The notes beneath the pieces are model-generated. The model saw only the letters and a program-made list of their open reading frames with translations. It ran no database searches and was not told where the DNA came from. From assembly GCA_017471405.1 (NCBI GenBank), contig JAFUTK010000043.1, positions 1-51,164 of the forward strand: DNA of 51,164 nucleotides, read 5' to 3'. The position numbers were made by a program, and so were the translations under genes. Positions 1 through 7,794 of the stretch are shown here, one piece after another. Origin of the DNA: Ruminococcus sp. Lineage in GTDB: Bacteria > Bacillota > Clostridia > Oscillospirales > Ruminococcaceae. Each line of letters opens with the position of its first letter. Within the stretch, counting starts at the first letter, position 1.

Positions 1-522
1 GATGAGGACGAGGACGATTACGACGACGAGGACGAGGAGCCTGTAAAGCTGGACGACTTCCTCTTCGGTGGCGAGAATGACGAAAAGCTCATCGAGGACA
101 GCATCCGTCACGGTGAGGCTGCTATCGCTGAGGACAGCGACATCTCCTTTGAGTCTAATGAAGAGCCCGAGGAGCCTGCTCCCGCACCTGCCGCTCCTAT
201 CAAGGAGCCCGAGCCTGAGCCGGTAGTCAGAACTGTAAAGCAGGAGGAGACTCCCGCACCTGATGCCAAGACCAAGCCGGATATCGACCCCTCTTATTAT
301 GAGAAGGCTGCAAAGCTCATCGACGGCGAAGCTGCTCCCGCAAAGGCTGAGGAGACCGCTCCCAAGGTGAAGGTCGAGGCTGAAAAGGCTGTCAAGAAGG
401 CTGCTCCCGACATCAAGCTCTCAAAGGAAAATCAGAAGAACATCTCCGCTAGTCTGGAGGACCTTATGAAGCTGATGGAGGCAGAGTCCAACAAGCTGAA
501 GGATCAGATAAACAAGAAATGA
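1..522 (+). CDS. Acidic Glu/Pro/Ala-rich protein, C-terminal part (5' end outside window)
   Basis: The frame is open from the first base to a TGA at 520-522, giving 173 residues. It begins with a run of Asp/Glu, continues through a Pro/Ala/Glu-rich low-complexity stretch of EPAPAP type, and ends in a predicted amphipathic helix (SASLEDLMKLMEAESNKLK). No enzymatic motif is visible. The composition suggests a disordered acidic tail of a larger protein ending in a short helical, possibly protein-binding, module. GC-rich codon use matches the rest of the window. A strong hairpin terminator follows 8 bases after the stop. I do not recognise the family, and the missing N-terminus is needed to place it. 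Confidence 0.85.
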   Translation, partial: DEDEDDYDDEDEEPVKLDDFLFGGENDEKLIEDSIRHGEAAIAEDSDISFESNEEPEEPAPAPAAPIKEPEPEPVVRTVKQEETPAPDAKTKPDIDPSYYEKAAKLIDGEAAPAKAEETAPKVKVEAEKAVKKAAPDIKLSKENQKNISASLEDLMKLMEAESNKLKDQINKK

Positions 523-530
523 TAGATTGA

Positions 531-559
531 CCGAGCCGCTGACGCGGCTCGGTCTTTTT
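531..559 (+). terminator. Intrinsic terminator after the acidic protein gene (hairpin type A)
   Basis: CCGAGCCGC (531-539), loop TGAC, GCGGCTCGG (544-552), then TCTTTTT. This is a perfect 9-bp GC stem with a T tract on the plus strand. The same stem core recurs at 5811, 9152 and 37682. Confidence 0.85.
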
Positions 560-560
560 G

Positions 561-607
561 CTAAAAAGGGTATCTCCCCGCCTTGCGGCGGGGGATACCC
601 TTTTTAG
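561..607. repeat. Long intergenic hairpin (type B), possible bidirectional terminator
   Basis: The left arm 561-582 and right arm 587-607 pair over 21 bp with one bulged T and loop TTGC. The apex is CCCCGCC/GGCGGGG and the outer arm is CTAAAAAGGGTATC with its complement. It lies 8 bases after hairpin A. An A-rich and a T-rich foot could terminate transcription from both sides. Confidence 0.75.
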
Positions 608-718
608 CTGGTGAGCGGCTTGCTTTTATCGCGTAGGGTGTCCAGCCTGACAGCGGTGAGAACCGTTTCGCCGGTGGACTGCACAGCATTTTGCCCGAAG
701 GCTGTCTCTGCATAACTC

Positions 719-756
719 AAAACAGCGTCCCGTTCAAATGAGCGGAGCGCTGTTTT
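719..756 (-). terminator. Possible terminator of the aminotransferase gene
   Basis: Nine-base arms AAAACAGCG (719-727) and CGCTGTTTT (748-756) with partly paired interior. Read on the minus strand the right foot is TTTT. It lies about 35 bases past the aminotransferase stop. Apart from this hairpin and the two at 531-607, nothing convincing is seen between 523 and 790. Confidence 0.5.
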
Positions 757-790
757 ATTTGACCAATATTTGTAGGGGGTTAAGCTTAAG

Positions 791-2074
791 TTATTCCGCA
801 AGGAGCTTCTCGGCGGAGGCGAGCTTTACTGCGCAGACGAATACCTTCATTGCCTGCTCCAGCTCGGATACGGGGGGAAGTGTAGGTGCGATGCGGATAT
901 TGGAATCCTTGGGGTCCTTGCCGTAGGGGTAGGTAGCGCCGGCGCCGGTCATTACCACGCCTGCCTCCTTGCAGAGGCCTACTACCCTCTTAGCGCAGCC
1001 GTCAAGGGTGTTGAAGCTGATGAAGTAGCCGCCGTTGGGCTTGGTGTAGGTGCCGATGCCCAGGGGCTTGATCTCCTTATCCAAAGCGTCGAGCACAGCC
1101 TCAAACTTGGGAGCGATGATAGCGCGGTGCTTCTCCATCTGTGCCATCAGTCCGTCGTAGGAGCCGAAGAACTTGGCGTGACGCAGCTGATTTATCTTAT
1201 CGTAGCCGATGGTCTGAATGGTCATCAGCGACTTGATGTACTCAACGTTCTTGACGGACGCTGCCATTACCGCAACTCCGCCGCCGGCAAAGGTTATCTT
1301 GGAGGTGGAGGCGAACTCATACACCATATCCTCCGAGCCCAGCTTCTTGCACTCGTCCAGGAGGTTCAAGAGCTTGTCGGGGTGGTCGGTGAGGTGATGG
1401 ATGCAGTAGGCGTTATCCCAGAAGATGCGGAAGTCCTTGGCTGCGGGCTTCAAAGCTGCGAAGCGCTTTACCACCTCGTCGGAATAGGTGATACCGGTGG
1501 GGTTTGCGTACATAGGCACGCACCAGATGCCCTTGATAGAATCGTCCTCTGCAACCAGCTTCTCGATCATATCCATATCGGGGCCGTTCTCGTCGGTGGG
1601 GATATTTATCATCTCAAAGCCGAACTGCTGTGTGATGGCGAAGTGCCTGTCATAGCCGGGAACGGGGCAGAGCCACTTGACCTTAGGCAGGTCCTTCCAT
1701 GGCTTGGACTCCTTATCAACGCCGAAGACATAGCAGCGCATTATCATATCGTACATTATATTAAGGGAGGAGTTTCCGCAGATGATGAGCTCATCGTTGG
1801 AGACGCCCAGCATGGGAGCGAAGAGGTTCTTGGCATCCACGATGCCGTCCAGCCCGCCGTAGTTGCGGCAGTCAGTGCCGTCGGAGGCCTTGTAGTCCTT
1901 ATCATAGCTGTTTACGGCTGCCAGCATTTTCATAGCAAGGTCCAGCTGCTGGGAAGAGGGCTTGCCTCTTGCCATATTCAGCGAGAGCCCGAGAGCCTTA
2001 TAGCCGTCATATTCCGCCTTGACTTCGTCTCTGAATTTTTCAAGCTGCTGCTTATTCATTTCTTTGAGCTGCAT
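791..2074 (-). CDS. PLP-dependent class I/II aminotransferase
   Basis: A 427-residue fold-type I aminotransferase. Visible family features are an NPTG-type motif (MYANPTGITYSDE), the WDNAY segment, and a PLP-lysine motif ASTSKITFAGGG near residue 260. Overall it resembles the subgroup often annotated as aspartate aminotransferase or MocR-like enzyme (Asp_aminotransf, PF12897). That family transfers amino groups between amino acids and 2-oxo acids in the cytosol; the substrate cannot be read from sequence. The start at 2074 is chosen because GGAGGAA lies 5 bases upstream; a longer frame to 2143 has no ribosome site. It is monocistronic, with its own consensus promoter and no metabolic neighbours. 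Confidence 0.9.
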   Translation of the reverse strand: MQLKEMNKQQLEKFRDEVKAEYDGYKALGLSLNMARGKPSSQQLDLAMKMLAAVNSYDKDYKASDGTDCRNYGGLDGIVDAKNLFAPMLGVSNDELIICGNSSLNIMYDMIMRCYVFGVDKESKPWKDLPKVKWLCPVPGYDRHFAITQQFGFEMINIPTDENGPDMDMIEKLVAEDDSIKGIWCVPMYANPTGITYSDEVVKRFAALKPAAKDFRIFWDNAYCIHHLTDHPDKLLNLLDECKKLGSEDMVYEFASTSKITFAGGGVAVMAASVKNVEYIKSLMTIQTIGYDKINQLRHAKFFGSYDGLMAQMEKHRAIIAPKFEAVLDALDKEIKPLGIGTYTKPNGGYFISFNTLDGCAKRVVGLCKEAGVVMTGAGATYPYGKDPKDSNIRIAPTLPPVSELEQAMKVFVCAVKLASAEKLLAE

Positions 2075-2174
2075 ATCAATTCCTCCGAAAAGTATTTTTA
2101 ACGCCTTGCGCGGTATGCAGTGCGGATTTTCCAAAGTCTGCAAGTTATTACTAACCGCGCCGCGAGCCTATATC

Positions 2175-2203
2175 ATTATACCCCCTATGCTCTAATTTTG
2201 CAA
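2175..2203 (-). promoter_or_regulatory. Sigma-A promoter of the aminotransferase gene
   Basis: On the minus strand TTGCAA (2203-2198), 17-bp spacer, TATAAT (2180-2175). It is about 100 bases upstream of the 2074 start. Confidence 0.75.
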
Positions 2204-2316
2204 GTTGTTTTTGCTCGTCCTGCAAAAAATCATTGATTTTCACAGTTTACCGCCCTTCCCTGCCCCATAAATAGACAAAATCACAAGATGAGGCGTAGTC
2301 AGACTGCAAAATGGCG

Positions 2317-2347
2317 CAAAAAAAGCAGGACCGCAAACGGTCCCGCT
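2317..2347 (-). terminator. Terminator of the D,D-carboxypeptidase gene
   Basis: Minus strand: AGC-G-GGACCG, loop TTTG, CGGTCC-T-GCT, then seven T. It begins 13 bases after the stop of the gene at 2360. Confidence 0.85.
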
Positions 2348-2359
2348 CACTTACTGTAT

Positions 2360-3226
2360 TCAATTCATATCTTCAGCATATCTGTAATCGGAGGTGACGC
2401 CCAGATATTCCTCCAGGCAGACACCCTGCTCCTCAATGGCCTTGGCGGCCTCTACGCCCACATAGCGTATATGCCAGGGCTCATAGGCATAGCCGGTGAT
2501 GCTCTCCTTGCCCAGCGGGAACCGGATTATGAAGCCGTAGTCGGCACAATGATCAGCCAGCCACACCGCCTCGGGAGTTCCGGCAAAGGAGAATTCGGTG
2601 GTGTTGATGTCCATACTCAGACCGCTCTGATGCTCGGAATGTCCGGGGCGTGAGGACACCCTGTCGGCCTCCTCCTCGCCGCGCTCGTAGACATACATAT
2701 TGTACAGCCTCTCCTGCTCCTGATAGGGGCGGAAGCCCGAGCAGATGAACAGTGATATCCCCTCGCCCCAGGCCTGAGAGGCCATACTGTTAAAGGCGGC
2801 CTCCGCCTCCGGGTCGAGCCCGGGATTATAGTCAGAGGGGAGGCTGTAGGTCTTGTTGACTATCATTATCCCGTCAACGTATGTGATACCGTTTTTGACC
2901 TCCAGCTTATGTCCGGGTATCTCCCCGGGAGAATTTGTATCTACCGGCTGAGCGGAGACCTCCTCCGTCCTGACAGTGGTAGTCGTTTCCGAAACGCTGT
3001 TTTCGGTCTCTGAGCTTCCTCCCAGCTTCACCGTCTCAGTCTCCCGGGTGACTGTCTGGGGGACGTCTGCCGGCTCGGTCTTTGGCTTTTCGGTATTGCG
3101 GAAAAACATAAAGTACACCGCTGCCACCAGTATGAACGCAAAGAACCCCACCATTACTCCGTAGGCCTGCATAGTGTCCCGGCGCTGCTGCTCCTTTGTT
3201 CTCTTTTTTGTTTTACTGCTTCCCAT
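2360..3226 (-). CDS. Membrane-anchored VanY/M15B-type D,D-carboxypeptidase
   Basis: 288 residues: a basic N-terminus (KTKKRTKEQQRRD), one membrane segment at about 25-42 (GFFAFILVAAVYFMFF), a Thr/Glu/Ser-rich linker, then a peptidase M15B domain from about 110. The zinc motifs SEHQSGLSMDIN (SxHxxGxAxD type) and EPWHIRYVG are intact, so the catalytic site looks complete. The family removes the terminal D-Ala from peptidoglycan stem peptides outside the membrane. No vancomycin-resistance genes (vanHAX or vanRS) are nearby, so a housekeeping wall role is more likely than resistance. The start at 3226 precedes a lysine-rich N-terminus and follows GAGGAAAAGCT. Function of the family is secure; the exact substrate is inferred. 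Confidence 0.92.
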   Translation of the reverse strand: MGSSKTKKRTKEQQRRDTMQAYGVMVGFFAFILVAAVYFMFFRNTEKPKTEPADVPQTVTRETETVKLGGSSETENSVSETTTTVRTEEVSAQPVDTNSPGEIPGHKLEVKNGITYVDGIMIVNKTYSLPSDYNPGLDPEAEAAFNSMASQAWGEGISLFICSGFRPYQEQERLYNMYVYERGEEEADRVSSRPGHSEHQSGLSMDINTTEFSFAGTPEAVWLADHCADYGFIIRFPLGKESITGYAYEPWHIRYVGVEAAKAIEEQGVCLEEYLGVTSDYRYAEDMN

Positions 3227-3299
3227 AGCTTTTCCTCGAAATCCTTATTTTCATTATCTCCCGATTGTCCTTCTCGCAGGTGTCTGAAAGATGCGCGTA

Positions 3300-3338
3300 A
3301 AAGCACACTCCCCCACCCTGCGGCGGGGAGTGTGCTTT
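3300..3338. repeat. Type B hairpin between the zinc-ribbon gene and the carboxypeptidase gene
   Basis: Arms 3300-3313 and 3325-3338 (AAAGCACACTCCCC and its exact complement) enclose CACCCTGCGGC. The GC apex resembles those at 561 and 5756, but the outer arm sequence is different and still fully paired. It probably ends transcripts coming from pyk and the zinc-ribbon gene. Confidence 0.7.
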
Positions 3339-3378
3339 CCGCCGGATATTATTTCTGATAACATATCGGGTCTTATGT

Positions 3379-3387
3379 ATTATACCA
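3379..3387 (-). promoter_or_regulatory. Possible extended -10 promoter
   Basis: Minus strand TGGTATAAT, a TGn-extended -10 without a convincing -35. If used, hairpin 3300-3338 would lie in the leader of the carboxypeptidase mRNA. Nothing else is seen between 3227 and 3448. Confidence 0.35.
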
Positions 3388-3448
3388 CATCTCCGGCGTC
3401 AAATATTGTCGAAAATGTGTACCCGGGAAAAATAACCTTGTACCGTTA

Positions 3449-4177
3449 TCACTCCAGCTTAAAGCTGTCTATCATCTCAAACATCACATCGCGGTAGGTG
3501 TCCTTTTCGCTCTCGGCGCAGAAGGTGCTTACCTCATACATAGCGTTCTCGGTAAAGTAGGTGCCGATGATAGTCCAGAGCTCGTCACTCTCCTTGATGT
3601 AGTTCTTGTGGGAGGTGGGATATTCCACGAAGATGTAATCCTGCCCTTCCCTTATCTGCGGCACAAGCTCAACTCCATTGACCGTGCGCTTTACGGGAGA
3701 ATCCAGCACCAGCTGCTTAATGTCCTTGTCGCCGTACATCTCCTTCTGGCTGCCGTTGTAGACATTCATAGCGATATACACCGCCACCTTGTCAGAGGTG
3801 AAGAAGCCGATGTTCTCGAAGCTACTGTTCAGCTCCAGCAGCTCGGCCTCCTTCATAGCCTTCGGCAGCGAGATGGAATAGTTGCCCTTCTTCACTGTTT
3901 CCCAGGTCTCGGGCTTTAAGATGTTCTTTTCTGTGATGTACCCCATCAGGAAGAAAACTCCGGCTGCAATGGCTGCCAGCACTATAACTATCACCGGCAG
4001 CAGCTGTGTAAAGGACACGCTTTTTTTCACCTTGACGGAATCCAGCGTCTGGCTCTTGAGCTGATCCTCAAAGGACTGCCCTGCCACAGCCGCATCTGTG
4101 CCATAGGTCAGTGGCCTGCCGCACTCGCAGAAGGTCTTGCCGTCCTCGTTCTCTCTTCCACAAAACTGACATTTCAT
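3449..4177 (-). CDS. Zinc-ribbon, single-pass membrane protein of unknown function
   Basis: 242 residues. The N-terminus is a short zinc ribbon: CQFCGRENEDGKTFCECG, with CxxC at 3-6 and CxC at 18-20. A membrane segment follows at about 60-80 (LLPVIVIVLAAIAAGVFFLMGY), then a ~160-residue extracytoplasmic domain of no recognised family. This layout (cytosolic ribbon, one helix, exterior domain) is common in Firmicutes and usually unannotated. The gene starts 34 bases after the pyk stop on the same strand, with no terminator seen between, so read-through from pyk is likely. Start at 4177 follows GGGGGAGTAAAAA. Confidence 0.85.
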   Translation of the reverse strand: MKCQFCGRENEDGKTFCECGRPLTYGTDAAVAGQSFEDQLKSQTLDSVKVKKSVSFTQLLPVIVIVLAAIAAGVFFLMGYITEKNILKPETWETVKKGNYSISLPKAMKEAELLELNSSFENIGFFTSDKVAVYIAMNVYNGSQKEMYGDKDIKQLVLDSPVKRTVNGVELVPQIREGQDYIFVEYPTSHKNYIKESDELWTIIGTYFTENAMYEVSTFCAESEKDTYRDVMFEMIDSFKLE

Positions 4178-4211
4178 TTTTTACTCCCCCTATTATATAT
4201 GTATAAGATTT

Positions 4212-5633
4212 TTATTTTACTGTCTCAACCTTTATAAGATTGGTGGTTCCGCTCCTGCCTAGAGGCACTCCTGCGGTAACTACCACCAAGTCGCCCTCCT
4301 TGACATATCCCAGCTTTTTGGAGACCTCGATGGCGTGCTCAATAAGCTCATCGGTATTGGTCTTTTCGTCCAGTATGCCGGGACGCACTCCCCATGACAT
4401 ATTCATATGCCGGCAGACGGTTTCATCGGTAGTAAGGCCGATTATCGGGCAGTCGGGACGGAACTTTGAAAGCTGTCTTGCAGTGGCTCCGCTCTTGGTG
4501 ACTGTCATTACAGCGGCGGCGCCCAAGTCATGAGCGGTGGTGACTGTGGCGTGAGAGATAGCCTCGGTTACAGACTCGCTCTTGGCGTCGTCCCTCATTC
4601 TGAATCGCTTGATATAGTCGATGTCCTTTTCGGTAGTCTCGGCAATGAGCGCCATGGTCCTCACCGCCTCAATGGGGTACTTGCCCGCGGCGGTCTCGCC
4701 GGAGAGCATTATTGCCGAGGTGCCGTCATAGATAGCGTTGGCCACGTCGGTTATCTCCGCTCTGGTGGGGCGGGGGTTGGTTATCATCGACTCCAGCATC
4801 TGGGTAGCGGTGATGACCTGCTTACCGGCGTTGTAGGCCTTATGTATAAGCTCCTTCTGGATAGCGGGTATCTGCTCGAAGGGTATCTCAACGCCCATAT
4901 CGCCTCTTGCTACCATAATGCCGTCGGCGGCGGCGAGTATCTCGTCGATGTTCTCAACGCCCTCGGCGTTCTCTATCTTGGCGATAATGCGGGGATTGTT
5001 CCAGCCAAGGCTCTGGGTGAACTTGCGCAGGTAGATGACGTCCGCGCCAGTGCGCACGAAGGACGCAGCGATAAAGTCAAAGCCCATCTTTGCGCCGAAG
5101 GCAAGGTCGTCCATATCCGCGTCGGAAATGTATGGCATAGAAAGCTTTACTCCGGGGACGTTAATTCCCTTATGGTCGGAGAGCTTTCCACCGTGGACTA
5201 CCTCGCATCTGATATCAGTATCGGTAAGAGACTTTACAACCAACTCGATAACTCCGTCATTGATAAGTATGCGGGAGCCCAGTGAGACGTCCTTGGGAAG
5301 GTGCTCAAAGGTAATGTGAGCTATCTCCTGTGTGCCCTCAACTTCGCGGGTGGTGAGAGTGAACTCACTGCCGTCCTCGATGAACACCGGCTCGTGGTCC
5401 TTAAAATTGCCAAGCCTTATCTCCGGGCCCTTGGTGTCCAGCAGACAGGCGACGTTCAGCCCCAGCTCCTTGCTGAGCCTCCTTACCGCCTCAAAGCGCT
5501 GCTGATGGACGGAATGCTCGGAATGGGAGAAATTGAACCTTGCAACGTCCATTCCCGAGAGCATCAGGTCACGCAATACGGCCTCGTCGTCGGTGGAGGG
5601 GCCTATGGTACATACTATCTTTGTTTTTCTCAT
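4212..5633 (-). CDS. pyk: Pyruvate kinase
   Basis: 473 residues, converting phosphoenolpyruvate and ADP to pyruvate and ATP in the cytosol. Family features present: RKTKIVCTIGPS at the N-terminus, the ARFNFSH segment, IIAKIENAEGVENIDEI, the active-site region MVARGDMGVEIP and ATQMLESMITNPRPTRAE, and the regulatory C-domain to about residue 472. The length is the short form: the extra PEP-utiliser-like C-terminal domain of Bacillus pyruvate kinase is absent. A sigma-A promoter lies at 5669-5697. The start at 5633 follows GAAAGG. The zinc-ribbon membrane gene probably shares the transcript. Confidence 0.97.
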   Translation of the reverse strand: MRKTKIVCTIGPSTDDEAVLRDLMLSGMDVARFNFSHSEHSVHQQRFEAVRRLSKELGLNVACLLDTKGPEIRLGNFKDHEPVFIEDGSEFTLTTREVEGTQEIAHITFEHLPKDVSLGSRILINDGVIELVVKSLTDTDIRCEVVHGGKLSDHKGINVPGVKLSMPYISDADMDDLAFGAKMGFDFIAASFVRTGADVIYLRKFTQSLGWNNPRIIAKIENAEGVENIDEILAAADGIMVARGDMGVEIPFEQIPAIQKELIHKAYNAGKQVITATQMLESMITNPRPTRAEITDVANAIYDGTSAIMLSGETAAGKYPIEAVRTMALIAETTEKDIDYIKRFRMRDDAKSESVTEAISHATVTTAHDLGAAAVMTVTKSGATARQLSKFRPDCPIIGLTTDETVCRHMNMSWGVRPGILDEKTNTDELIEHAIEVSKKLGYVKEGDLVVVTAGVPLGRSGTTNLIKVETVK

Positions 5634-5668
5634 ATATGATACGACCTTTCGTATTGATATCCTTTATA

Positions 5669-5697
5669 ATTATACCCTATTTTTGGAGTCAAGTCAA
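5669..5697 (-). promoter_or_regulatory. Sigma-A promoter of pyk
   Basis: Minus strand TTGACT (5697-5692), 17-bp spacer, TATAAT (5674-5669); the transcript would start about 30 bases before the pyk start codon. Confidence 0.85.
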
Positions 5698-5755
5698 TAC
5701 AAATATTGTGCAGTCGGGAGGCAGGTCATGAAGTTATCGGGCTAGTGGTAATTCG

Positions 5756-5806
5756 GTGAAAAATGATTATCCCCCCGCCAACGGCGGGGGGATAATCATT
5801 TTTCAC
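5756..5806. repeat. Type B hairpin, 24-bp perfect stem
   Basis: Arm 5756-5779 (GTGAAAAATGATTAT then CCCCCCGCC) pairs perfectly with 5783-5806; the loop is AAC. It separates the divergent pyk and proS transcription units, so it does not follow the end of any gene. Confidence 0.8.
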
Positions 5807-5810
5807 TTCT

Positions 5811-5838
5811 GCCGGGAGCCGCGTCAGCGGCTCCCGGC
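5811..5838. repeat. Type A hairpin adjacent to the type B hairpin
   Basis: GCCGGGAGCCGC (5811-5822), loop GTCA, exact complement 5827-5838. It shares the GAGCCGC/GCGGCTC core with 531 and 9152. No T tract follows. Confidence 0.75.
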
Positions 5839-5874
5839 TCCTGCTGTATTCAGCACTAAACCCCTGCGAAACGC

Positions 5875-5903
5875 TTGACAAAGCCTGCTTTTTGTGATAA
5901 ATT
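5875..5903 (+). promoter_or_regulatory. Sigma-A promoter of the small membrane protein-proS operon
   Basis: TTGACA (5875-5880), 17-bp spacer, TAAATT (5898-5903). The TTG of the -35 box could be misread as a start codon of the downstream frame. Confidence 0.85.
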
Positions 5904-5940
5904 AAATATGTATGTTTATGTGCAGACAGGAGGGGTGAGA

Positions 5941-6228
5941 TTGAACAGCGAGCTTGTTTCTCTGCTTATAAAGCTGGTCATCGGAAGTGCGGCCATTATG
6001 GCGGTCATTGCCCTTGCCTGTATAGTCACCCCGAAGCTGGCGAAACTCATAACAAAGCGTCACCCCGAATGGGCCAATCCCGAAAGGGTGGACGGTGATA
6101 TTGAGTCTGGGACAGCCCCCTCGGTCAAGGGAGCTTACGACGCCCAGCATGAGGACTACGACCTGAATTACAAAATTTACAATAAAGATATTTACGGAGT
6201 TGATTTTAAACATGGCAAAAAACAATGA
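5941..6228 (+). CDS. Small single-pass membrane protein upstream of proS
   Basis: 95 residues from a TTG start at 5941, chosen because AGGAGGGG (5928-5935) precedes it at good spacing; longer versions of the frame would start inside the promoter. A membrane helix spans about residues 9-30 ([22 protein letters not shown]), followed by a basic stretch and a polar tail ending in Tyr/Asp-rich sequence. No family recognised. The last 17 bases overlap the start of proS, so the two are co-transcribed and perhaps translationally coupled. The job is unknown; the link to proS may be only positional. Confidence 0.75.
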   Translation: MNSELVSLLIKLVIGSAAIMAVIALACIVTPKLAKLITKRHPEWANPERVDGDIESGTAPSVKGAYDAQHEDYDLNYKIYNKDIYGVDFKHGKKQ

Positions 6229-7672
6229 CAAGAAGGTAGAGGCTATCACCTCTATGGACGAGGATTTTGCAAAGTGGTACACCGACATCTGCAAGAAGGC
6301 GGAGCTGGTGGAGTACACAAGCGTCAAGGGCTGTATGGTAATAAGGCCCTACGGCTACGCTATCTGGGAGAATATCCAGAGGATACTTGACGGTGAGTTC
6401 AAGGCGCTGGGACATGAGAATGTGTGTATGCCTATGTTCATTCCCGAAAGCCTGCTCAACAAGGAGAAAGATCACGTCGAAGGCTTTGCTCCCGAGGTGG
6501 CCTGGGTAACTCACGGCGGCAGCGAAAAGCTGGAAGAGCGTCTTTGCGTGCGCCCCACCTCCGAGACGCTGTTCTGCGAGCACTACGCCAACATCGTTCA
6601 CTCCTACCGCGACCTGCCGAAGCTCTACAATCAGTGGGTATCGGTAGTAAGATGGGAAAAGACCACCCGTCCCTTCCTGCGCTCGAGAGAGTTCCTCTGG
6701 CAGGAGGGTCACACCATTCACGCCACCGCCGAGGAGGCAATTGAGGAGACAGAGCGTATGCTTAACTGCTACGCTGACTTCTGCGAGAAAAACCTCTGTA
6801 TGCCGGTAGTGCGCGGACAGAAGACCGAGAGTGACAAGTTCGCCGGCGCCGTTTCCACCTACGCTATTGAGGCTATGATGCACGACGGCAAGGCGCTGCA
6901 GGCTGGCACCTCCCACTACTTCGGAGACGGCTTTGCCAAGGCCTTCAATATCCAGTTCACCGGCAAGGACAACAAGCTGGCATATCCTCACCAGACCTCC
7001 TGGGGAATGACTACCCGCCTTATCGGCGCTATCATTATGACCCACGGCGACAACAACGGCCTTGTGCTGCCTCCGGCAGTAGCCCCCATTCAGGCAGTTA
7101 TCGTGCCTATCGCACAGTTCAAGGAGGGCGTGCTGGAAAAGGCTAATGAGATATATGAGAAGCTTAAGGCTCTAGGCATCAGAGTCAAGCTGGACGACAG
7201 CGACAACTCTCCCGGCTGGAAGTTTGCTGAGTACGAAATGCGCGGCGTGCCTGTCCGCATCGAGATTGGCCCCAAGGATATCGAGGCGGGCCAGTGCGTT
7301 GTGGCGACCCGCTGCAACGGCGCAAAGCAGACCGTTTCTCTTGAAAATGCACTGGAAACTCTGGCGGCAAAGGTCACCGACCTGCTGGAGAATGAGATCC
7401 CTGCCGGAATGTTCGCGGCGGCGCTTGAGAACCGCTCCAAGCGCACCTATCAGTGCACCAGCACCGACGAGATAATCAAGGCTCTGGAAGAAAAGGGCGA
7501 CGGCTTTGTTGAGGCCATGTGGTGCGGCGATGAGGCCTGCGAGGACAAGGTCAAGGAGCTTACCGGCGTAGGTTCCAGATGCATACCCTTCGCACAGCAC
7601 ACCGTTTCCGATAAGTGCGTATGCTGCGGCAAGCCCGCCAAGCATATGGTGCTCTGGGGCAAGGCTTACTAA
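6212..7672 (+). CDS. proS: Prolyl-tRNA synthetase, archaeal/eukaryote-like (type 3)
   Basis: 486 residues, charging tRNA-Pro with proline. It is a class II synthetase: motif 2 region [12 protein letters not shown] with [14 protein letters not shown], and motif 3 region [16 protein letters not shown]. It has no inserted editing domain between motifs 2 and 3, and ends with the type 3 zinc-binding domain (cysteines in [14 protein letters not shown] and KCVCCGK) and the terminal Tyr. Length and layout match the archaeal/eukaryote-like ProRS found in many clostridia, not the 570-residue E. coli type. The start ATG at 6212 has CGGAG upstream; a TTG at 6200 in frame is less likely. Confidence 0.96.
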   Translation: MAKNNDKKVEAITSMDEDFAKWYTDICKKAELVEYTSVKGCMVIRPYGYAIWENIQRILDGEFKALGHENVCMPMFIPESLLNKEKDHVEGFAPEVAWVTHGGSEKLEERLCVRPTSETLFCEHYANIVHSYRDLPKLYNQWVSVVRWEKTTRPFLRSREFLWQEGHTIHATAEEAIEETERMLNCYADFCEKNLCMPVVRGQKTESDKFAGAVSTYAIEAMMHDGKALQAGTSHYFGDGFAKAFNIQFTGKDNKLAYPHQTSWGMTTRLIGAIIMTHGDNNGLVLPPAVAPIQAVIVPIAQFKEGVLEKANEIYEKLKALGIRVKLDDSDNSPGWKFAEYEMRGVPVRIEIGPKDIEAGQCVVATRCNGAKQTVSLENALETLAAKVTDLLENEIPAGMFAAALENRSKRTYQCTSTDEIIKALEEKGDGFVEAMWCGDEACEDKVKELTGVGSRCIPFAQHTVSDKCVCCGKPAKHMVLWGKAY

Positions 7673-7689
7673 ATCAGATTCTTTTTCAG

Positions 7690-7725
7690 ATATCCCGCTC
7701 ACAGTCAGGACTGTGGGCGGGATAT
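7690..7725 (+). terminator. Hairpin after proS
   Basis: ATATCCCGC (7690-7698) pairs with GCGGGATAT (7717-7725), with ACAG/CTGT inside. It starts 17 bases after the proS stop. The T tract is poor, so termination is inferred from position. Confidence 0.5.
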
Positions 7726-7794
7726 GTAAAATAACGGCGCTCTTGCAAGGACAAGCAGAGCCTGATGACACTTATAAAAAAGGAGGGAGCCGCT

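Noticed and set aside
604-801. 65-codon minus-strand ORF between the hairpins and the aminotransferase gene
   Set aside because: No ribosome site, starts inside the aminotransferase 3' end and ends in the type B hairpin; no recognisable protein.
1127-2101. 324-codon ORF opposite the aminotransferase gene
   Set aside because: Complement of a well-supported gene; composition is that of a shadow frame in GC-rich DNA. The same applies to other long opposite frames, such as those in pyk, leuC and the M23 genes.
2360-3226. Vancomycin-resistance function for the VanY-like protein
   Set aside because: No vanH/A/X or vanR/S genes nearby; M15B carboxypeptidases are common housekeeping wall enzymes.
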